64,000 bases of DNA from Pseudomonas prosekii (GCF_900105155.1 NZ_LT629762.1:3934501-3998500), one strand, 5' to 3'. Shown: positions 1 through 11,252, counted from the first letter of the stretch. The notes: generated from the letters alone by a model not told the origin. Numbers and translations are program-made.

Positions 1-376
1 CCAGTTGCGCAATGATGTCGCGCAACCCGTTGTGACCGCCATGGCCGCCGCCCTGTTTGAGCTTGGCAACGCCCGGAGGCAAGTCGAGTTCGTCATGCGC
101 CACGAGGATTTCTTCAGGCGTAATGCGGAAGAAATTAGCGAGTGCCGCGACGGCCTGGCCGCTGCGGTTCATGTACGTGGTGGGAATCAGCAGACGAACA
201 TCCTGACCCTGATGCGAGTAGCGCCCGGTCAGGCCGAAATATTTACGATCCGCCACAAGGTTTACGCCTTGCGCGTTCGCGATGCGCTCAACAAAAAGGG
301 CCCCTGCGTTATGCCGGGTCTGTTCGTATTCAGCGCCTGGATTTCCCAGGCCAACGATCAGTTTTATGGCAGTCAC
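1..376 (-). CDS. pth: Peptidyl-tRNA hydrolase, 3' part missing
   Basis: Pth releases peptides from peptidyl-tRNA that drops off the ribosome, recycling the tRNA in the cytoplasm. Only the N-terminal ~125 residues are present because the gene runs off the left edge of the window. They contain the family signatures: the N-terminal GLGNPG, the TRHNAG segment with the catalytic His, the TYMNRSG segment and the HDELDL and GGGHGGHNG stretches. The start is taken as the GTG at 376, because AAGGAAGG lies 9 bases upstream and the protein then begins just before the conserved GLGNPG. It lies downstream of rplY on the same strand, the usual Pseudomonas order. Confidence 0.95.
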   Translation of the reverse strand, partial: MTAIKLIVGLGNPGAEYEQTRHNAGALFVERIANAQGVNLVADRKYFGLTGRYSHQGQDVRLLIPTTYMNRSGQAVAALANFFRITPEEILVAHDELDLPPGVAKLKQGGGHGGHNGLRDIIAQL

Positions 377-545
377 GATAGGGGCCCTTCCTTGGAGTGG
401 TGGATAACATCGCCGCAATCAGGGAGTGCGGCGAAAGTGGACGACAAGTGCTCATTTACCATTATGTAAACTCCGCGTTTTCGCCCGCTTTCTCGCTACG
501 TACTAGTCCGCGATGTTACCGGTCACTCCGGCGAACAGAGTGAAA

Positions 546-1157
546 TTACTCTGCTGCGCCTTCTTCTGCTGCTTCGTCTTCTTCTGGAGCAACACGTGGA
601 GCGTGAACGTTGGCTACTGCCTTGTCGTCACCGTGTGCCAGAGCAACAAACTCAACGCCTTTAGGGGCTTTGAGGTCGGACATGTGGATGATGTCGCCGA
701 TTTCGGCCTTGGACAGGTCGACTTCGATGAACTCAGGCAGGTCCTTCGGCAGGCAGCTAACTTCGATTTCCGAAGTCACGTGCGAAACTTCGCCGCCTTT
801 CTTGATCGGAGCTTCTTCGCCGATGAAGTGTACAGGCACGATAGCGGTCAGCTTCTGACCAGCTACAACGCGTACGAAGTCAGCGTGCAGTACGTGGCCT
901 TTAGCCGGGTGACGCTGCAGAGCCTTGATGATGACGTTCTGCTTTTTGCCGCCGATGTTCAGCTCGATGATGTGGCTGTAAGCCGCGTCGTTTTCGAGCA
1001 GTTTGGCAACTTCTTTAGCCAGCATGCTGATGGATTCAGGGGCTTTTTCGCCACCGTAAACTACAGCAGGTACCAGGCTTGCGAGACGACGCAGGCGGCG
1101 GCTCGCACCTTTCCCCAGGTCGGAACGCACTTCAGCATTCAGAGTAAAATCGTTCAT
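546..1157 (-). CDS. rplY: 50S ribosomal protein L25 (Ctc family)
   Basis: This is the 5S rRNA-binding protein L25 in its long, Ctc-like form of 203 residues, an N-terminal L25 domain followed by a beta C-terminal domain and an acidic Glu/Ala-rich tail. The open frame extends 8 codons further upstream. The ATG at 1157 is preferred because GGAG lies about 9 bases before it and the protein then starts [10 protein letters not shown], as is normal for the family. It sits between prs and pth. A strong terminator separates it from prs, so it probably has its own promoter in the 1160-1220 gap. Confidence 0.95.
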   Translation of the reverse strand: MNDFTLNAEVRSDLGKGASRRLRRLASLVPAVVYGGEKAPESISMLAKEVAKLLENDAAYSHIIELNIGGKKQNVIIKALQRHPAKGHVLHADFVRVVAGQKLTAIVPVHFIGEEAPIKKGGEVSHVTSEIEVSCLPKDLPEFIEVDLSKAEIGDIIHMSDLKAPKGVEFVALAHGDDKAVANVHAPRVAPEEDEAAEEGAAE

Positions 1158-1222
1158 GTTGTATCTCCAAAATAACCACATTCGCCCCAGCGGTTGCGAC
1201 CAGCGCTAAAGGCGATATGGGC

Positions 1223-1261
1223 AAAAAAGCCCCGCCCCGACAGGAATGCCGGGGCGGGGCG
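1223..1261 (-). terminator. Rho-independent terminator after prs
   Basis: Read on the minus strand, an 11-bp GC-only stem (1250-1260 pairing with 1229-1239, 10-base loop) is followed by six T residues (the A run at 1223-1228). It lies 38 bases beyond the prs stop codon, so it should end the ispE-tRNA-prs transcript before rplY. Confidence 0.9.
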
Positions 1262-1298
1262 CTTTTCGTCAACGAGACATTCGAGAAGGGCAGGGCCC

Positions 1299-2240
1299 TT
1301 AACGGAACATCGCGCTGATCGATTCTTCATTGCTGATGCGGCGAACCGCCTCGGCAACTACCGGCGCGATATCCAGTTGACGGATACGCGAGCAGGCTTG
1401 AGCAGCAGCGGACAACGGGATGGTGTTAGTCACCACCAGTTCGTCCAGCATGGAATTTTCGATGTTTTCGATCGCCCGACCGGACAGCACAGGGTGCGTG
1501 CAGTAAGCGAAAACCTTGGCAGCGCCATGCTCTTTCAGGGCCTTGGCCGCGTGGCACAGAGTGCCGGCGGTATCGACCATGTCATCGACCAGAATACAGG
1601 TACGCCCTTCGACATCACCGATGATATGCATCACTTCAGAGTGATTGGCTTTCTCACGGCGTTTGTCGATGATCCCGAGATCCACGCCCAGGGATTTGGC
1701 AACGGCACGTGCACGCACGACGCCACCAATGTCCGGAGAGACGATCATCAGGTTTTCGAAGCGCTGATCTTCAATGTCATCCACCAATACCGGGGAGCCG
1801 TAGATGTTATCTACCGGAATATCGAAGAAACCCTGGATTTGGTCAGCATGCAAATCAACCGTGAGCACACGATCGATGCCGACTACGGTAAGCATGTCAG
1901 CGACGACTTTCGCGCTGATAGCCACACGTGCGGAACGCGGACGGCGATCCTGACGGGCATAACCAAAGTAAGGAATAACAGCAGTGATACGAGTAGCCGA
2001 GGAGCGGCGGAAGGCGTCAGCCATCACTACCAGTTCCATCAGGTTATCGTTGGTCGGAGCGCAAGTCGGCTGAATAATGAAGACATCTTTACCGCGGACG
2101 TTTTCATTGATCTCGGCAGTAATTTCGCCGTCGGAAAACTTGCCGACAGAGATGTCACCGAGAGGGATATGCAGCTGACGTACAACACGCCGAGCCAGAT
2201 CGGGGTTAGCGTTCCCCGTAAAGACCATCATCTTGGACAC
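1299..2240 (-). CDS. prs: Ribose-phosphate pyrophosphokinase
   Basis: This enzyme makes PRPP from ribose 5-phosphate and ATP, feeding purine, pyrimidine, His, Trp and NAD synthesis. The 313 residues match the usual length. Visible motifs are the flexible-loop DRRPRSAR, the His-containing [12 protein letters not shown], and the PRPP-binding [10 protein letters not shown]. The longest open frame begins 26 codons earlier, inside the region of the tRNA. The GTG at 2240 gives [13 protein letters not shown], the start expected in Pseudomonas. It is co-oriented with tRNA-Gln, ispE and lolB and is closed by the terminator at 1223-1261. Confidence 0.95.
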   Translation of the reverse strand: MSKMMVFTGNANPDLARRVVRQLHIPLGDISVGKFSDGEITAEINENVRGKDVFIIQPTCAPTNDNLMELVVMADAFRRSSATRITAVIPYFGYARQDRRPRSARVAISAKVVADMLTVVGIDRVLTVDLHADQIQGFFDIPVDNIYGSPVLVDDIEDQRFENLMIVSPDIGGVVRARAVAKSLGVDLGIIDKRREKANHSEVMHIIGDVEGRTCILVDDMVDTAGTLCHAAKALKEHGAAKVFAYCTHPVLSGRAIENIENSMLDELVVTNTIPLSAAAQACSRIRQLDIAPVVAEAVRRISNEESISAMFR

Positions 2241-2286
2241 GCGCAGTACCTGAAGGCTGAGGGTAACCTGGATGAGTATAGGAAAA

Positions 2287-2361
2287 TGGCAGGGGCGGCT
2301 GGATTCGAACCAACGCATGGCAGGATCAAAACCTGCTGCCTTACCGCTTGGCGACGCCCCT
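2287..2361 (-). tRNA. tRNA-Gln (anticodon TTG)
   Basis: A 75-base cloverleaf on the minus strand with acceptor stem AGGGGCG/CGCCCCT, T-loop GGTTCGAATCC, anticodon loop TTTTGAT and an encoded CCA end. The anticodon TTG reads CAA and CAG. It lies between ispE and prs on the same strand, with 36 and 46 bases of spacing, so it is probably processed from a common transcript. Confidence 0.97.
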
Positions 2362-2397
2362 GTATCTGTTGCAACGATTACCCAGTAATCGGTTCTT

Positions 2398-3249
2398 TTA
2401 GAGCAGACTTTGAAGCTTGCGATGCAACATCGAAATGTTGCTTCCCTTTGCTACAAACCCTGTAAGGGTCTCTGTCAGAAGGGCCGAGACTTTATCAGCT
2501 TCAGCTTTGCTTGGGAAGCCCCCAAACACACAACTTCCAGTTCCGGTAAGTTTTGCTTCGGTAAATTTACCTAACAAATTCAATGCGTTACGTACCTCTG
2601 GATAACGCCTTGCTACTACCGGCAAGCAGTCATTTCGACTGTTTCCCTTGGGAACGGGGCGCACTTTAATGGCAGAAGAGTTACGTGTCAACAACGGATC
2701 GGAAAAAATTTCTGCTGTACTTACAGATACTTGCGGCACCAGCACGAGATACCAAGGTTCTTCGGGCTCTACGGGGGTGAGTTTCTCGCCGACGCCCTCG
2801 GCAAAAGCTGCGTGCCCACGGACGAAAACCGGCACGTCGGCGCCCAGGGTCAAACCCAGCGTGGCCAGGCGATCTTCATCCCAGCCCAGTTGCCACAGGT
2901 GATTAAGCCCGAGCAAAGTGGTCGCCGCGTTGGAACTGCCGCCGCCGATCCCGCCACCCATCGGCAAGACTTTGTCGATCCAGATGTCGATGCCGAGCGT
3001 ACAAGCGGACTGCGCCTGAAGTTGTTTCGCGGCGCGCACGATCAGGTTGCTGTCGTGAGGAACGCCGTCGAATTCAGTGTGCAAACGGATCACGCCGTCA
3101 TCGCGCACGGCAAAAGTGATTTCATCGCCGTAATCGAGAAACTGAAAAATCGTCTGCAACTCGTGATAACCGTCTTCACGGCGCCCGAGAATGTGCAGCA
3201 TCAAGTTGAGTTTGGCCGGGGAGGGCAAGGTCAAACGCGCAGCAGTCAT
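2398..3249 (-). CDS. ispE: 4-diphosphocytidyl-2-C-methyl-D-erythritol kinase
   Basis: IspE phosphorylates CDP-methylerythritol in the MEP pathway to isoprenoids. The 283-residue product has the GHMP-kinase glycine-rich ATP loop at residues 97-108 ([12 protein letters not shown]). Lys13 in PAKLNL and Asp138 in GADVPVF fit the catalytic positions. The ATG at 3249 is chosen over one 10 codons upstream: the lolB stop lies 2 bases before it and GGGG gives a ribosome site, implying translational coupling. Its place between lolB and prs is the standard gammaproteobacterial arrangement. Confidence 0.95.
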   Translation of the reverse strand: MTAARLTLPSPAKLNLMLHILGRREDGYHELQTIFQFLDYGDEITFAVRDDGVIRLHTEFDGVPHDSNLIVRAAKQLQAQSACTLGIDIWIDKVLPMGGGIGGGSSNAATTLLGLNHLWQLGWDEDRLATLGLTLGADVPVFVRGHAAFAEGVGEKLTPVEPEEPWYLVLVPQVSVSTAEIFSDPLLTRNSSAIKVRPVPKGNSRNDCLPVVARRYPEVRNALNLLGKFTEAKLTGTGSCVFGGFPSKAEADKVSALLTETLTGFVAKGSNISMLHRKLQSLL

Positions 3250-3251
3250 GT

Positions 3252-3869
3252 TCACTGCCCCAGTTTGCGTGGTTGCCATTCCTTGATCACCAGCGTGACA
3301 TCAAGGTCGGTGCCGTGCAGTTTGATCCGCTCGGGCAACCAGTAGCCGTTTTGCTCGGCGTAACTGAGGTATTCGACTTTCCAGCCATCCTGTTCGAGGT
3401 TGGCCAGGCGGCTGTCAGTGTCCAGCGTCAGGCGGCTTTTGGTGTCCGGCGCCGGGAGCCCGCGAACCCACCAGGCCAGGTTGGACACCGGCAATTTCCA
3501 GCCCAGTTGCTCTTCGAGCAAGGCTTCCGGGGTCGGCGCTTCGTAGCGACCCTGATTGGCGACTTCCAGCGATACCTTGCCCGGGCGACCGGTCAGGCGA
3601 GCGGCGCCGCGACCCAGCGGGCCGGACAGTCGAATGTCGTAGTAATCCTGACGCTGCAGCCAGAACAACGTGCCGCTGCCCGAATCCTTCGGTGCGCGAA
3701 TGCCGATCTTGCCGTTGATTTGCCAGCCGTCGAGGCTGGTCATCTGCTGTTTGTAAACGTTCCATTGGGCCGGGTTGCCGTGGCCCTGGACGGATTCACG
3801 AGCGCCGAAACCCGCGCAACCGGCGAGCAGGGCAATAAAACTGAAAACAATAACGTGGCGCAAAAACAT
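3252..3869 (-). CDS. lolB: Outer-membrane lipoprotein LolB
   Basis: LolB receives lipoproteins from LolA and inserts them into the outer membrane. The 205-residue protein begins with a lipoprotein signal ending in the lipobox LAGC (Cys at residue 17). The rest looks like the LolA/LolB beta-sandwich fold, with [11 protein letters not shown] and a Trp-rich LAWWVRGLP segment. It overlaps neither neighbour but is 4 bases from the upstream TPR lipoprotein gene and 2 bases from ispE, a tight operon. Confidence 0.93.
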   Translation of the reverse strand: MFLRHVIVFSFIALLAGCAGFGARESVQGHGNPAQWNVYKQQMTSLDGWQINGKIGIRAPKDSGSGTLFWLQRQDYYDIRLSGPLGRGAARLTGRPGKVSLEVANQGRYEAPTPEALLEEQLGWKLPVSNLAWWVRGLPAPDTKSRLTLDTDSRLANLEQDGWKVEYLSYAEQNGYWLPERIKLHGTDLDVTLVIKEWQPRKLGQ

Positions 3870-3873
3870 AATC

Positions 3874-5598
3874 TTAAAGAGTCTCTGATCCGGTCAAGCG
3901 CTTGATGGTGCCGCGCAGGGTAGGGCTGTCGGGTTGATCCTTGAGGAACTTGCCCCAGATCTGTTTGGCTTCGCGTTGTTTGCCGTTGGCCCACAGGACT
4001 TCGCCGAGGTGAGCAGCGACTTCCTGATCGGGGAAGCGCTCCAGCGCCTGGCGCAGCAAACGTTCGGCTTCGTCGAGATTGCCGAGGCGGAAATTCACCC
4101 AGCCAAGACTGTCGAGGACCGCCGGGTCTTCCGGATTGATCTGGTGCGCCTGTTCGATCAGCACTTTGGCTTCTTCGTAACGGGTAGTGCGGTCGGACAA
4201 GGTGTAGCCGAGGGCGTTCAGCGCCATCGCATTGTCTGGATCGCGCTTGATGATCAGGCGCAGGTCTTTTTCCATTTGCCCGAGATCATTGCGTTTTTCC
4301 GCAAGCATCGCGCGGGTGTAAAGCAGATTCAGATCGTCCGGGTATTGCTGCAAGGCTTTCTGCAACACGCCCCAGGCTCGGTCGCCCTGTTTGTTGGCGG
4401 ACAGGGTTTCGGCTTCGATCAGGTACAGCTGAATCGCGTAATCGGGCTGCTCATCGCGTTCGGTGGCGAGTTTTTTCTGCGCTTCGGCGGTCTTGCCGTT
4501 GTTCATCAGGATATCGGCCTGACGCAATTGCGCCGGCAGATAATCGTTGCCGGGGCCGACCTGGGCGTACTCGAGCAGTGCGCCTTGCGGGTCGTTGCGC
4601 TCTTCAGCGATGCGGCCGAGGTTCAAATGCGCCGAATCGACGTGGCTTTCGCGAGCGATCAAATCTTCGAGGTAGCCTTTGGCCTCTTCCCAGGCCTTGG
4701 CTTCCAGGCACACCAGCGCCAGTGAATAACGCAACTCGTCGTCTTCCGGGTATTGCTGAACCAGGCTGGAGAACTCGACTTTGGCGTCGTCCATGCGGTC
4801 CTGCTCGACCAGCATGCGCGCGTAAGTCAGGCGCAGGCGTTTGTCGTCCGGGTACTTCTTGATGCTTTTTTGCAGCAGCGGCAGTGCTTCGTCGCCACGA
4901 TTGAGCGTTTGCAGCAAACGCGCGCGCAGCAGGATCGGGGCAATTTCGCCGTCGTCCGGCGGGTTGTCTTCGAGCAGGGCCAGCGCGCCTTTGGCGTCGC
5001 CGTCCTGTTGCATGAGCAAAGCCTTGCCGAAAATCAGTTGGCTGTTCTTCGGATGACGCTGCAGCAAACGGTCAAAACTTTTCATCAAACCGTTGCGCGT
5101 GTCCTGGTCGGTATCGGCCGCAGACAAGGCGAGGAAGTCGAAATGGGTGTCGCCCTTGCCCAGCAGGACTTTCTCCATATACACCATGGAGTCGTCATAA
5201 CGCCCGGCACGCGCCAGTTGCACGGCGGCGGCGCGTTGCGCTTCGAGGTCGTCCGGGGCGTTTTTGGCCCAGATCAGTGCGGTATCCAGAGCAGCCTGAT
5301 CGGCGCCCAGGTACTCGGCGATCCGGAAGGCCCGCTCGGAAATGCCCGGATCCTGCGTGTTGATGGCCTGGGTCACGTAGTTGTCCAGCGCAATGTCGAA
5401 ACGATTGCGCTGGCCTGCCAGTTCGGCGCTCAACAGGCTGAACACGGTTTCTTCACTGAAGGAACCGTAGACCTTGGGCTTTTCAGGGGCCGGAGTGCTG
5501 TCTTCGACCGGCGGCGTACCGTCCGACGAAACGGGTGCCATGGCCTGGCAGCCGCTGAGGAACACAAGGGCAAGGAGCAACGCGGAAGATCTATTCAT
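3874..5598 (-). CDS. TPR-repeat lipoprotein
   Basis: A 574-residue lipoprotein with signal lipobox LSGC (Cys17) and then tetratricopeptide repeats along most of its length, for example around residues 260-330 and 430-560 (the NALGYTL and [11 protein letters not shown] type units). TPR solenoids usually hold protein partners. Its position directly upstream of lolB in Pseudomonas suggests a role in the outer-membrane periplasmic face, but no specific function can be read from the sequence. It is transcribed divergently from hemA across a 182-base gap. Confidence 0.85.
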   Translation of the reverse strand: MNRSSALLLALVFLSGCQAMAPVSSDGTPPVEDSTPAPEKPKVYGSFSEETVFSLLSAELAGQRNRFDIALDNYVTQAINTQDPGISERAFRIAEYLGADQAALDTALIWAKNAPDDLEAQRAAAVQLARAGRYDDSMVYMEKVLLGKGDTHFDFLALSAADTDQDTRNGLMKSFDRLLQRHPKNSQLIFGKALLMQQDGDAKGALALLEDNPPDDGEIAPILLRARLLQTLNRGDEALPLLQKSIKKYPDDKRLRLTYARMLVEQDRMDDAKVEFSSLVQQYPEDDELRYSLALVCLEAKAWEEAKGYLEDLIARESHVDSAHLNLGRIAEERNDPQGALLEYAQVGPGNDYLPAQLRQADILMNNGKTAEAQKKLATERDEQPDYAIQLYLIEAETLSANKQGDRAWGVLQKALQQYPDDLNLLYTRAMLAEKRNDLGQMEKDLRLIIKRDPDNAMALNALGYTLSDRTTRYEEAKVLIEQAHQINPEDPAVLDSLGWVNFRLGNLDEAERLLRQALERFPDQEVAAHLGEVLWANGKQREAKQIWGKFLKDQPDSPTLRGTIKRLTGSETL

Positions 5599-5780
5599 AT
5601 AAGAGAAGGACGACTAACCTGCGGTCGGAGCATCATGACACAAGCCTTCGGCCAAACATAACCGAGTCTCAATTGATGCCTTTATAGAGGCAAGACATTG
5701 GGACAATAGTCAGCGGTAGTTGTTCTGGCTGTGTCGAAGTAGGACAATTGCCGGCTTCACGTCACCATCAGCGACCTTGA

Positions 5781-7067
5781 ATGGCCTTCCTTGCACTCGG
5801 TATCAACCACAAGACTGCTTCAGTAGACGTCCGCGAGCGCGTGGCCTTTACCCCTGAGCAACTGGTGGAGGCGTTGCAGCAGCTCTGCCGACTGACCGAC
5901 AGCCGCGAAGCTGCGATCCTTTCCACCTGCAATCGCAGTGAGCTGTACATAGAACAGGACCACCTTTCGGCGGACATCATCCTGCGCTGGCTGGCCGATT
6001 ATCATCATTTGAGCCTCGATGAGCTGCGTGCCAGCGCTTATGTGCATGAAGATGATGCGGCAGTTCGTCACATGATGCGCGTCGCCTCCGGACTTGATTC
6101 GCTGGTGTTGGGCGAACCGCAGATTCTCGGCCAGATGAAATCGGCTTACGCCGTGGCGCGCGAGGCCGGGACCATCGGCCCGCTGCTCGGCCGACTGTTC
6201 CAGGCAACGTTCAATGCCGCCAAACAAGTGCGCACCGACACCGCCATCGGCGAAAACCCCGTGTCCGTGGCGTTTGCCGCCGTCAGCCTGGCGAAACAGA
6301 TTTTTAGCGACTTGCAACGCAGCCAGGCCCTGCTCATCGGCGCCGGCGAGACCATCACCCTGGTCGCCCGCCATCTGCACGAGTTGGGCGTGAAACGCAT
6401 CGTCGTCGCCAACCGCACCCTCGAACGCGCGAGCATTCTCGCCGAACAGTTCGGCGCCCACGCCGTATTGCTCTCCGACATTCCCGCCGAACTGGTGCGC
6501 AGCGACATCGTCATCAGTTCCACCGCCAGCCAGTTGCCGATCCTCGGTAAAGGCGCGGTGGAAAGTGCGCTGAAACTGCGCAAGCACAAGCCGATCTTCA
6601 TGGTCGACATCGCCGTGCCGCGCGACATCGAGCCGGAAGTCGGCGAGCTCGACGACGTGTACCTGTACAGCGTCGACGATCTGCACGAAGTGGTCGCGGA
6701 AAACCTCAAGAGTCGCCAGGGCGCTGCGCAAGCGGCCGAAGAAATGGTGTCGATTGGCGCCGACGACTTCATGGTGCGCCTGCGCGAACTGGCGGCGGTC
6801 GATGTGCTCAAGGCTTATCGTCAACAAAGCGAACGCCTGCGCGACGAAGAATTGCAAAAGGCCCAGCGCATGCTGGCCAACGGCAGCAGCGCCGAAGACG
6901 TGCTGGTGCAACTGGCGCGTGGCTTGACCAACAAATTGCTGCACGCACCTAGCGTACAGTTGAAAAAGTTGACTGCCGAAGGCCGCCTCGATGCGTTGGC
7001 CATGGCCCAGGAACTCTTTGCCCTCGGTGAGGGCTCGTCGGATAGCTCGGATAAAAAACTGCAATGA
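5781..7067 (+). CDS. hemA: Glutamyl-tRNA reductase
   Basis: HemA reduces Glu-tRNA to glutamate-1-semialdehyde with NADPH, the first step of C5 haem synthesis. The 428-residue protein has the catalytic Cys50 in STCNRSELY, the [11 protein letters not shown] segment, a Rossmann GAGE motif and a C-terminal dimerisation helix region. It starts the plus-strand operon hemA-prfA-prmC-moeB-murI. Its last 4 bases overlap prfA (ATGA), so the two are translationally coupled. Confidence 0.97.
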   Translation: MAFLALGINHKTASVDVRERVAFTPEQLVEALQQLCRLTDSREAAILSTCNRSELYIEQDHLSADIILRWLADYHHLSLDELRASAYVHEDDAAVRHMMRVASGLDSLVLGEPQILGQMKSAYAVAREAGTIGPLLGRLFQATFNAAKQVRTDTAIGENPVSVAFAAVSLAKQIFSDLQRSQALLIGAGETITLVARHLHELGVKRIVVANRTLERASILAEQFGAHAVLLSDIPAELVRSDIVISSTASQLPILGKGAVESALKLRKHKPIFMVDIAVPRDIEPEVGELDDVYLYSVDDLHEVVAENLKSRQGAAQAAEEMVSIGADDFMVRLRELAAVDVLKAYRQQSERLRDEELQKAQRMLANGSSAEDVLVQLARGLTNKLLHAPSVQLKKLTAEGRLDALAMAQELFALGEGSSDSSDKKLQ

Positions 7068-8146
7068 AAGCGTCACTGCTCAATAAGCTGGACATCCTCC
7101 AGGACCGTTTCGAGGAATTGACCGCTCTGCTTGGCGATAGCGAAGTCATTTCCGATCAGAGCAAATTCCGCGCTTATTCCAAGGAATACGCGGAGGTCGA
7201 GCCGATTGTCGAAACCTATAAACAGTTGCTCAAAGTGCAAGGCGACCTCGAAGGTGCGCAGGCACTGCTCAAGGACAGCGACCCGGACATGCGCGAAATG
7301 GCCGTGGAAGAAGTGCGCGAAGCCAAAGAGCAACTGATCGAACTCGAAGCGCAGCTGCAACGCATGCTGCTGCCCAAGGATCCGAACGACGGGCGCAACG
7401 TCTTCCTCGAAATCCGTGCCGGCACTGGCGGCGACGAGGCGGCGATCTTCTCCGGTGACTTGTTTCGGATGTATTCGCGTTACGCCGAGCGACGTGGCTG
7501 GCGCGTGGAAATCCTCTCGGAAAACATCGGCGAGCACGGCGGCTTCAAGGAAGTCATCGCCCGCGTCGAAGGCGAGAATGTCTACGCCAAGCTCAAGTTC
7601 GAATCCGGCGTGCACCGCGTGCAGCGGGTTCCGGCGACTGAATCCCAAGGCCGCATCCACACCTCCGCGTGCACCGTCGCGGTGTTGCCCGAGCCGGATG
7701 AGCAGGAAGCCATCGAGATCAACCCGTCCGACTTGCGCATCGACACCTACAAGTCGTCCGGCGCCGGCGGCCAGCACGTCAACAAGACCGACTCGGCGAT
7801 CCGCATCACGCACTTGCCGTCCGGCATCGTCGTCGAGTGCCAGGAAGAGCGTTCGCAGCACAAGAACCGCGCCCGCGCGATGGCCTGGTTGTCGGCCAAA
7901 CTCAATGACCAGCAGACCAGCGCCGCCGCGAACGCCATCGCCAGCGAACGCAAGTTGCTGGTCGGTTCGGGTGATCGCTCTGAGCGCATCCGTACCTACA
8001 ACTTTGCCCAGGGCCGGGTCACCGATCACCGGGTCAACCTGACGCTGTATTCGCTCGACGAAATTCTTGCCGGCGGCGTGGAAGCGGTGATCGAGCCGTT
8101 GTTGGCCGAATTCCAGGCTGACCAATTGGCGGCGATAGGTGAGTAA
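7064..8146 (+). CDS. prfA: Peptide chain release factor 1
   Basis: RF1 terminates translation at UAA and UAG. At 360 residues it has full length. The codon-recognition tripeptide PAT is at 190-192 and the catalytic GGQ at 235-237. The next gene, prmC, starts on the base after its stop codon and encodes the methylase that modifies this GGQ glutamine, so modifier and target are co-produced. Confidence 0.98.
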   Translation: MKASLLNKLDILQDRFEELTALLGDSEVISDQSKFRAYSKEYAEVEPIVETYKQLLKVQGDLEGAQALLKDSDPDMREMAVEEVREAKEQLIELEAQLQRMLLPKDPNDGRNVFLEIRAGTGGDEAAIFSGDLFRMYSRYAERRGWRVEILSENIGEHGGFKEVIARVEGENVYAKLKFESGVHRVQRVPATESQGRIHTSACTVAVLPEPDEQEAIEINPSDLRIDTYKSSGAGGQHVNKTDSAIRITHLPSGIVVECQEERSQHKNRARAMAWLSAKLNDQQTSAAANAIASERKLLVGSGDRSERIRTYNFAQGRVTDHRVNLTLYSLDEILAGGVEAVIEPLLAEFQADQLAAIGE

Positions 8147-8977
8147 ATGACGATCATTGCCAGTTTGTTGCGGGCTGCCGATCTGCCCGATTCGCCGTCG
8201 GCGCGCCTCGATGCCGAGCTGTTGCTGGCCGCCGCGTTGGGCAAGAACCGCAGTTTTCTGCACACCTGGCCTGAGCGCATCGTGCCGAGTGAAGCGGCGC
8301 TGACGTTCGCCAGTTATCTGCAACGCCGACGTGGCGGTGAGCCGGTGGCCTATATTCTCGGCCAGCAAGGTTTCTGGAAACTTGATCTGGAAGTCGCGCC
8401 GCACACGCTGATCCCGCGTCCCGACACCGAACTGCTGGTTGAAACCGCGCTGGAATTATTGGCCGCGACGCCAGCCAGGGTTCTCGACCTCGGCACCGGC
8501 AGCGGCGCGATTGCCTTGGCGCTGGCCAGCGAGCGTCCGGCGTGGAAGGTCACCGCAGTCGATCGGGTGATCGAAGCCGTGGCGCTGGCCGAACGCAACC
8601 GTCAGCGCCTGCACCTGAAAAACGCCACGGTGCTGAGCAGTCACTGGTTCAGCGCGCTGGACGGTCAACGGTTTGAATTGATCATCAGCAACCCGCCCTA
8701 CATCGCTGCCGCCGACCCGCATCTGGTCGAGGGTGACGTGCGTTTCGAACCTGCCAGTGCGTTGGTCGCCGGTGTCGACGGGCTCGACGATCTGCGTCTG
8801 ATCGTCGCCCAGGCGCCGGATTACCTCGAAGCGGGCGGCTGGTTGATGCTCGAGCATGGTTACGATCAAGCCGAAGCGGTGCGTGATCTGCTGCTGAGCC
8901 GAGGTTTTGCAGAAGTCCACAGCCGCAGCGATCTGGGCGGCCACCAACGAATCAGCCTGGGACGCCTGCCGTGCTGA
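8147..8977 (+). CDS. prmC: Release factor glutamine methyltransferase
   Basis: PrmC (HemK) N5-methylates the glutamine of the GGQ motif in RF1 and RF2 using SAM. The 276-residue protein has an N-terminal helical domain, a SAM-binding GTGSG at 116-120 and the catalytic NPPY at 182-185. It follows prfA without a gap and its end overlaps moeB by 7 bases. Confidence 0.96.
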   Translation: MTIIASLLRAADLPDSPSARLDAELLLAAALGKNRSFLHTWPERIVPSEAALTFASYLQRRRGGEPVAYILGQQGFWKLDLEVAPHTLIPRPDTELLVETALELLAATPARVLDLGTGSGAIALALASERPAWKVTAVDRVIEAVALAERNRQRLHLKNATVLSSHWFSALDGQRFELIISNPPYIAAADPHLVEGDVRFEPASALVAGVDGLDDLRLIVAQAPDYLEAGGWLMLEHGYDQAEAVRDLLLSRGFAEVHSRSDLGGHQRISLGRLPC

Positions 8978-9726
8978 ATGATCAGGAATTGCTGCGCTAC
9001 AGCCGCCAGATTCTGCTGCAACACGTCGACATCGAGGGCCAATTGCGGCTCAAGCAAAGCCGTGTATTGATCGTCGGCCTCGGCGGACTCGGCTCGCCGG
9101 TGGCGCTGTACCTCGCGGCTGCCGGAGTTGGCGAGTTGCATTTGGCGGACTTCGACACAGTCGATCTGACCAACCTGCAACGCCAGATCATCCACGACAC
9201 CGACAGCGTCGGCGTGAGCAAGGTTGATTCGGCGATCCGCCGCTTGAGCGCGATCAATCCGCAGATTCAATTGATCGCCCATCGTGCGGCGCTCGACGAA
9301 GACTCGCTGGCCGCCGCCATTGCCGCGGTGGATCTGGTGCTCGACTGCTCGGACAATTTCTCCACCCGCGAGGCGGTCAACGCCGCGTGTGTCGCTGCCG
9401 GCAAACCGCTGGTCAGCGGCGCTGCGATTCGCCTCGAAGGGCAGTTGTCGGTATTCGACCCGCGCCGCCCCGAGAGCCCGTGTTACCACTGTTTATACGG
9501 GCACGGCAGCGAAGCCGAACTGACCTGCAGCGAAGCCGGGGTCATCGGCCCGTTGGTCGGCCTGGTCGGCAGCCTGCAAGCGCTCGAAGCGCTGAAGTTG
9601 CTGGCCGGTTTCGGCGAGCCGCTGGTGGGGCGCTTGTTGCTGATCGATGCCTTGGGCACGCGTTTTCGCGAGCTGCGCGTCAAGCGTGATCCGGGTTGCA
9701 GCGTCTGTGGGCCCAAACATGCGTGA
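8971..9726 (+). CDS. moeB: Molybdopterin-synthase adenylyltransferase (MoeB/ThiF family)
   Basis: An E1-like enzyme that adenylates the C-terminal Gly-Gly of MoaD or ThiS. The 251-residue protein has the nucleotide-binding GLGGLGSP at 36-43, the conserved DLTNLQRQ segment, and two Cys pairs (CYHC and CSVC) that fit the structural zinc site. The start is a GTG inside prmC. MoeB and ThiF cannot be told apart by sequence alone; the prfA-prmC-moeB context is the one usually called MoeB. Confidence 0.9.
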   Translation: MLNDQELLRYSRQILLQHVDIEGQLRLKQSRVLIVGLGGLGSPVALYLAAAGVGELHLADFDTVDLTNLQRQIIHDTDSVGVSKVDSAIRRLSAINPQIQLIAHRAALDEDSLAAAIAAVDLVLDCSDNFSTREAVNAACVAAGKPLVSGAAIRLEGQLSVFDPRRPESPCYHCLYGHGSEAELTCSEAGVIGPLVGLVGSLQALEALKLLAGFGEPLVGRLLLIDALGTRFRELRVKRDPGCSVCGPKHA

Positions 9727-10510
9727 AGCGCCGGTTGGCGTGTTCGATTCCGGCGTCGGTGGGCTTTCGGTGCTGGCCGAGATCCAGCGCCTGCTGCCGA
9801 ACGAGTCGCTGTTGTACGTCGCTGATTGCGGCAACATTCCCTACGGCGAGAAAACTGCGCAATTCATCCAGCAACGTTGCAGCACCATCGCCGGGTTTCT
9901 TCAGCAGCAGGGCGCCAAGGCCCTGGTGGTTGCCTGCAACACGGCGACCGTCGCTGGCGTCGCCGATTTGCGCCGCGATTATCCGCAATGGCCAATCGTG
10001 GGCATGGAACCGGCAGTGAAACCGGCAGCGGCGGCCACGCGCAGTGGTGTGGTCGGCGTGTTGGCCACCACCGGCACCTTGCAGAGCGCCAAGTTCGCCG
10101 CGTTGCTCGACCGTTTTGCCACCGATGTGCGGGTCATCACCCAGCCGTGTCCGGGCCTGGTCGAGCTGATCGAGAACGGCGATCTGCACAGCCCGGCGTT
10201 GCGCCAGTTGTTGCGAGGTTATGTCGAGCCATTGCTGGCGGCCGGTTGTGACACGATCATTCTCGGCTGCACGCATTACCCCTTCCTCAAGCCATTGCTC
10301 AAGCAGATGATCGCGGACGATATCAGCCTGATCGACACCGGCGCCGCCGTCGCGCGGCAATTGCAGCGGCTTTTGGCCGAAAAAAACCTGCTCGCCGCAG
10401 GCCCGTCGCGCACGGCGCAGTTCTGGACCAGCTCTGATTCAGAACATTTCAGAAATATCTTGCCAATCCTCTGGAATAACGCCGGGAATGTGCGAAGCTT
10501 CGATTTGTAA
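9719..10510 (+). CDS. murI: Glutamate racemase
   Basis: MurI converts L- to D-glutamate for peptidoglycan. The 263-residue protein has the N-terminal [10 protein letters not shown] and the two catalytic cysteines, Cys73 (ACNT) and Cys184 (GCTHYP). The open frame extends 24 codons further upstream into moeB, but the ATG at 9719 gives the normal MurI N-terminus and overlaps moeB by 8 bases, in keeping with the coupled operon. Confidence 0.95.
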   Translation: MREAPVGVFDSGVGGLSVLAEIQRLLPNESLLYVADCGNIPYGEKTAQFIQQRCSTIAGFLQQQGAKALVVACNTATVAGVADLRRDYPQWPIVGMEPAVKPAAAATRSGVVGVLATTGTLQSAKFAALLDRFATDVRVITQPCPGLVELIENGDLHSPALRQLLRGYVEPLLAAGCDTIILGCTHYPFLKPLLKQMIADDISLIDTGAAVARQLQRLLAEKNLLAAGPSRTAQFWTSSDSEHFRNILPILWNNAGNVRSFDL

Positions 10511-10631
10511 AAAAAATGTGAAATAAGCCTAAAAAGGGCTGAACTTCTGAGTAACCGACGGCTTCTATAGCTTGTCTGTTGAGCTGTAAAAAAAATCCAC
10601 ACGAAATTGTTATGGGAAAGGATGTTTCTAA

Positions 10632-11150
10632 ATGAAACGACTGTTCTGCTTGGCTGCGATTGCGGCCGCACTTATGGGGCAAAGTTTGACTGCACAGGCG
10701 GCAGGTGTTGAGTTTGGGGTGGGCGCTACCAGCGACTCAACCATGACTTACCGGCTGGGCATGCAATTTGATTGGGATCAGAGCTGGTTGCAGAGCGACG
10801 TCGGTCGCGTCACCGGTTACTGGAGCGGCGCTTACACCTATTGGGATGGCGACAAGACCTCGGGCACTTCCAGCCTGTCGTTTTCGCCGGTATTCGTTTA
10901 CGAATTCGCCGGTCAAAACGTCAAGCCGTATGTCGAGGCAGGCATCGGTGTTGCGTTGTTTTCCAATACGCAAATGGAAGACAACAACATCGGCCAGTCT
11001 TTTCAGTTTGAAGACCGCATCGGTTTCGGCCTGCGCTTCGCCGGTGGACATGAAGTCGGGATTCGCGCGACGCATTATTCCAACGCCGGGATCAGCAGCG
11101 ACAACGATGGTGTAGAAAGCTACGCGCTGCACTACACGATGCCGCTGTAA
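10632..11150 (+). CDS. pagL: Lipid A 3-O-deacylase PagL
   Basis: PagL is an outer-membrane beta-barrel that removes the 3-O-linked acyl chain from lipid A. The 172-residue precursor has a signal peptide ending AQA at about residue 23 and alternating beta-strand sequence after it. His148, Ser150 and Glu162 fall at exactly the spacing of the known His-Ser-Glu catalytic triad, and the protein ends in an aromatic/hydrophobic strand. It stands alone 121 bases after murI. Confidence 0.9.
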   Translation: MKRLFCLAAIAAALMGQSLTAQAAGVEFGVGATSDSTMTYRLGMQFDWDQSWLQSDVGRVTGYWSGAYTYWDGDKTSGTSSLSFSPVFVYEFAGQNVKPYVEAGIGVALFSNTQMEDNNIGQSFQFEDRIGFGLRFAGGHEVGIRATHYSNAGISSDNDGVESYALHYTMPL

Positions 11151-11161
11151 GGTCAAAAGCC

Positions 11162-11252
11162 GTGGGAGCATGGCTTGCCCGCGATAGCTGTCTCAAATTC
11201 AACAGAGATGTTGACTGATTGATCGCTTTCGCGGGCAAGCCTTGCTCCCACA
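11162..11252. repeat. REPIN (inverted REP pair)
   Basis: Two REP cores in inverted orientation (GGCTTGCCCGCGA at 11171-11183 and its imperfect complement at 11226-11247) flank a ~45-base variable loop. The element sits between pagL and the minus-strand gene at 11296, where converging transcripts meet. Confidence 0.85.

Noticed and set aside
5820..7076. Long open frame opposite hemA
   Set aside because: It is a GC-rich shadow of hemA with no ribosome site and His/Gln/Arg-rich composition. The same holds for long frames opposite prfA (7073-8404), mqo (28087-29847), alkK (39868-41496), DUF1302 (42113-44191), the LuxR gene (46299-48131) and trpS (52292-53689).
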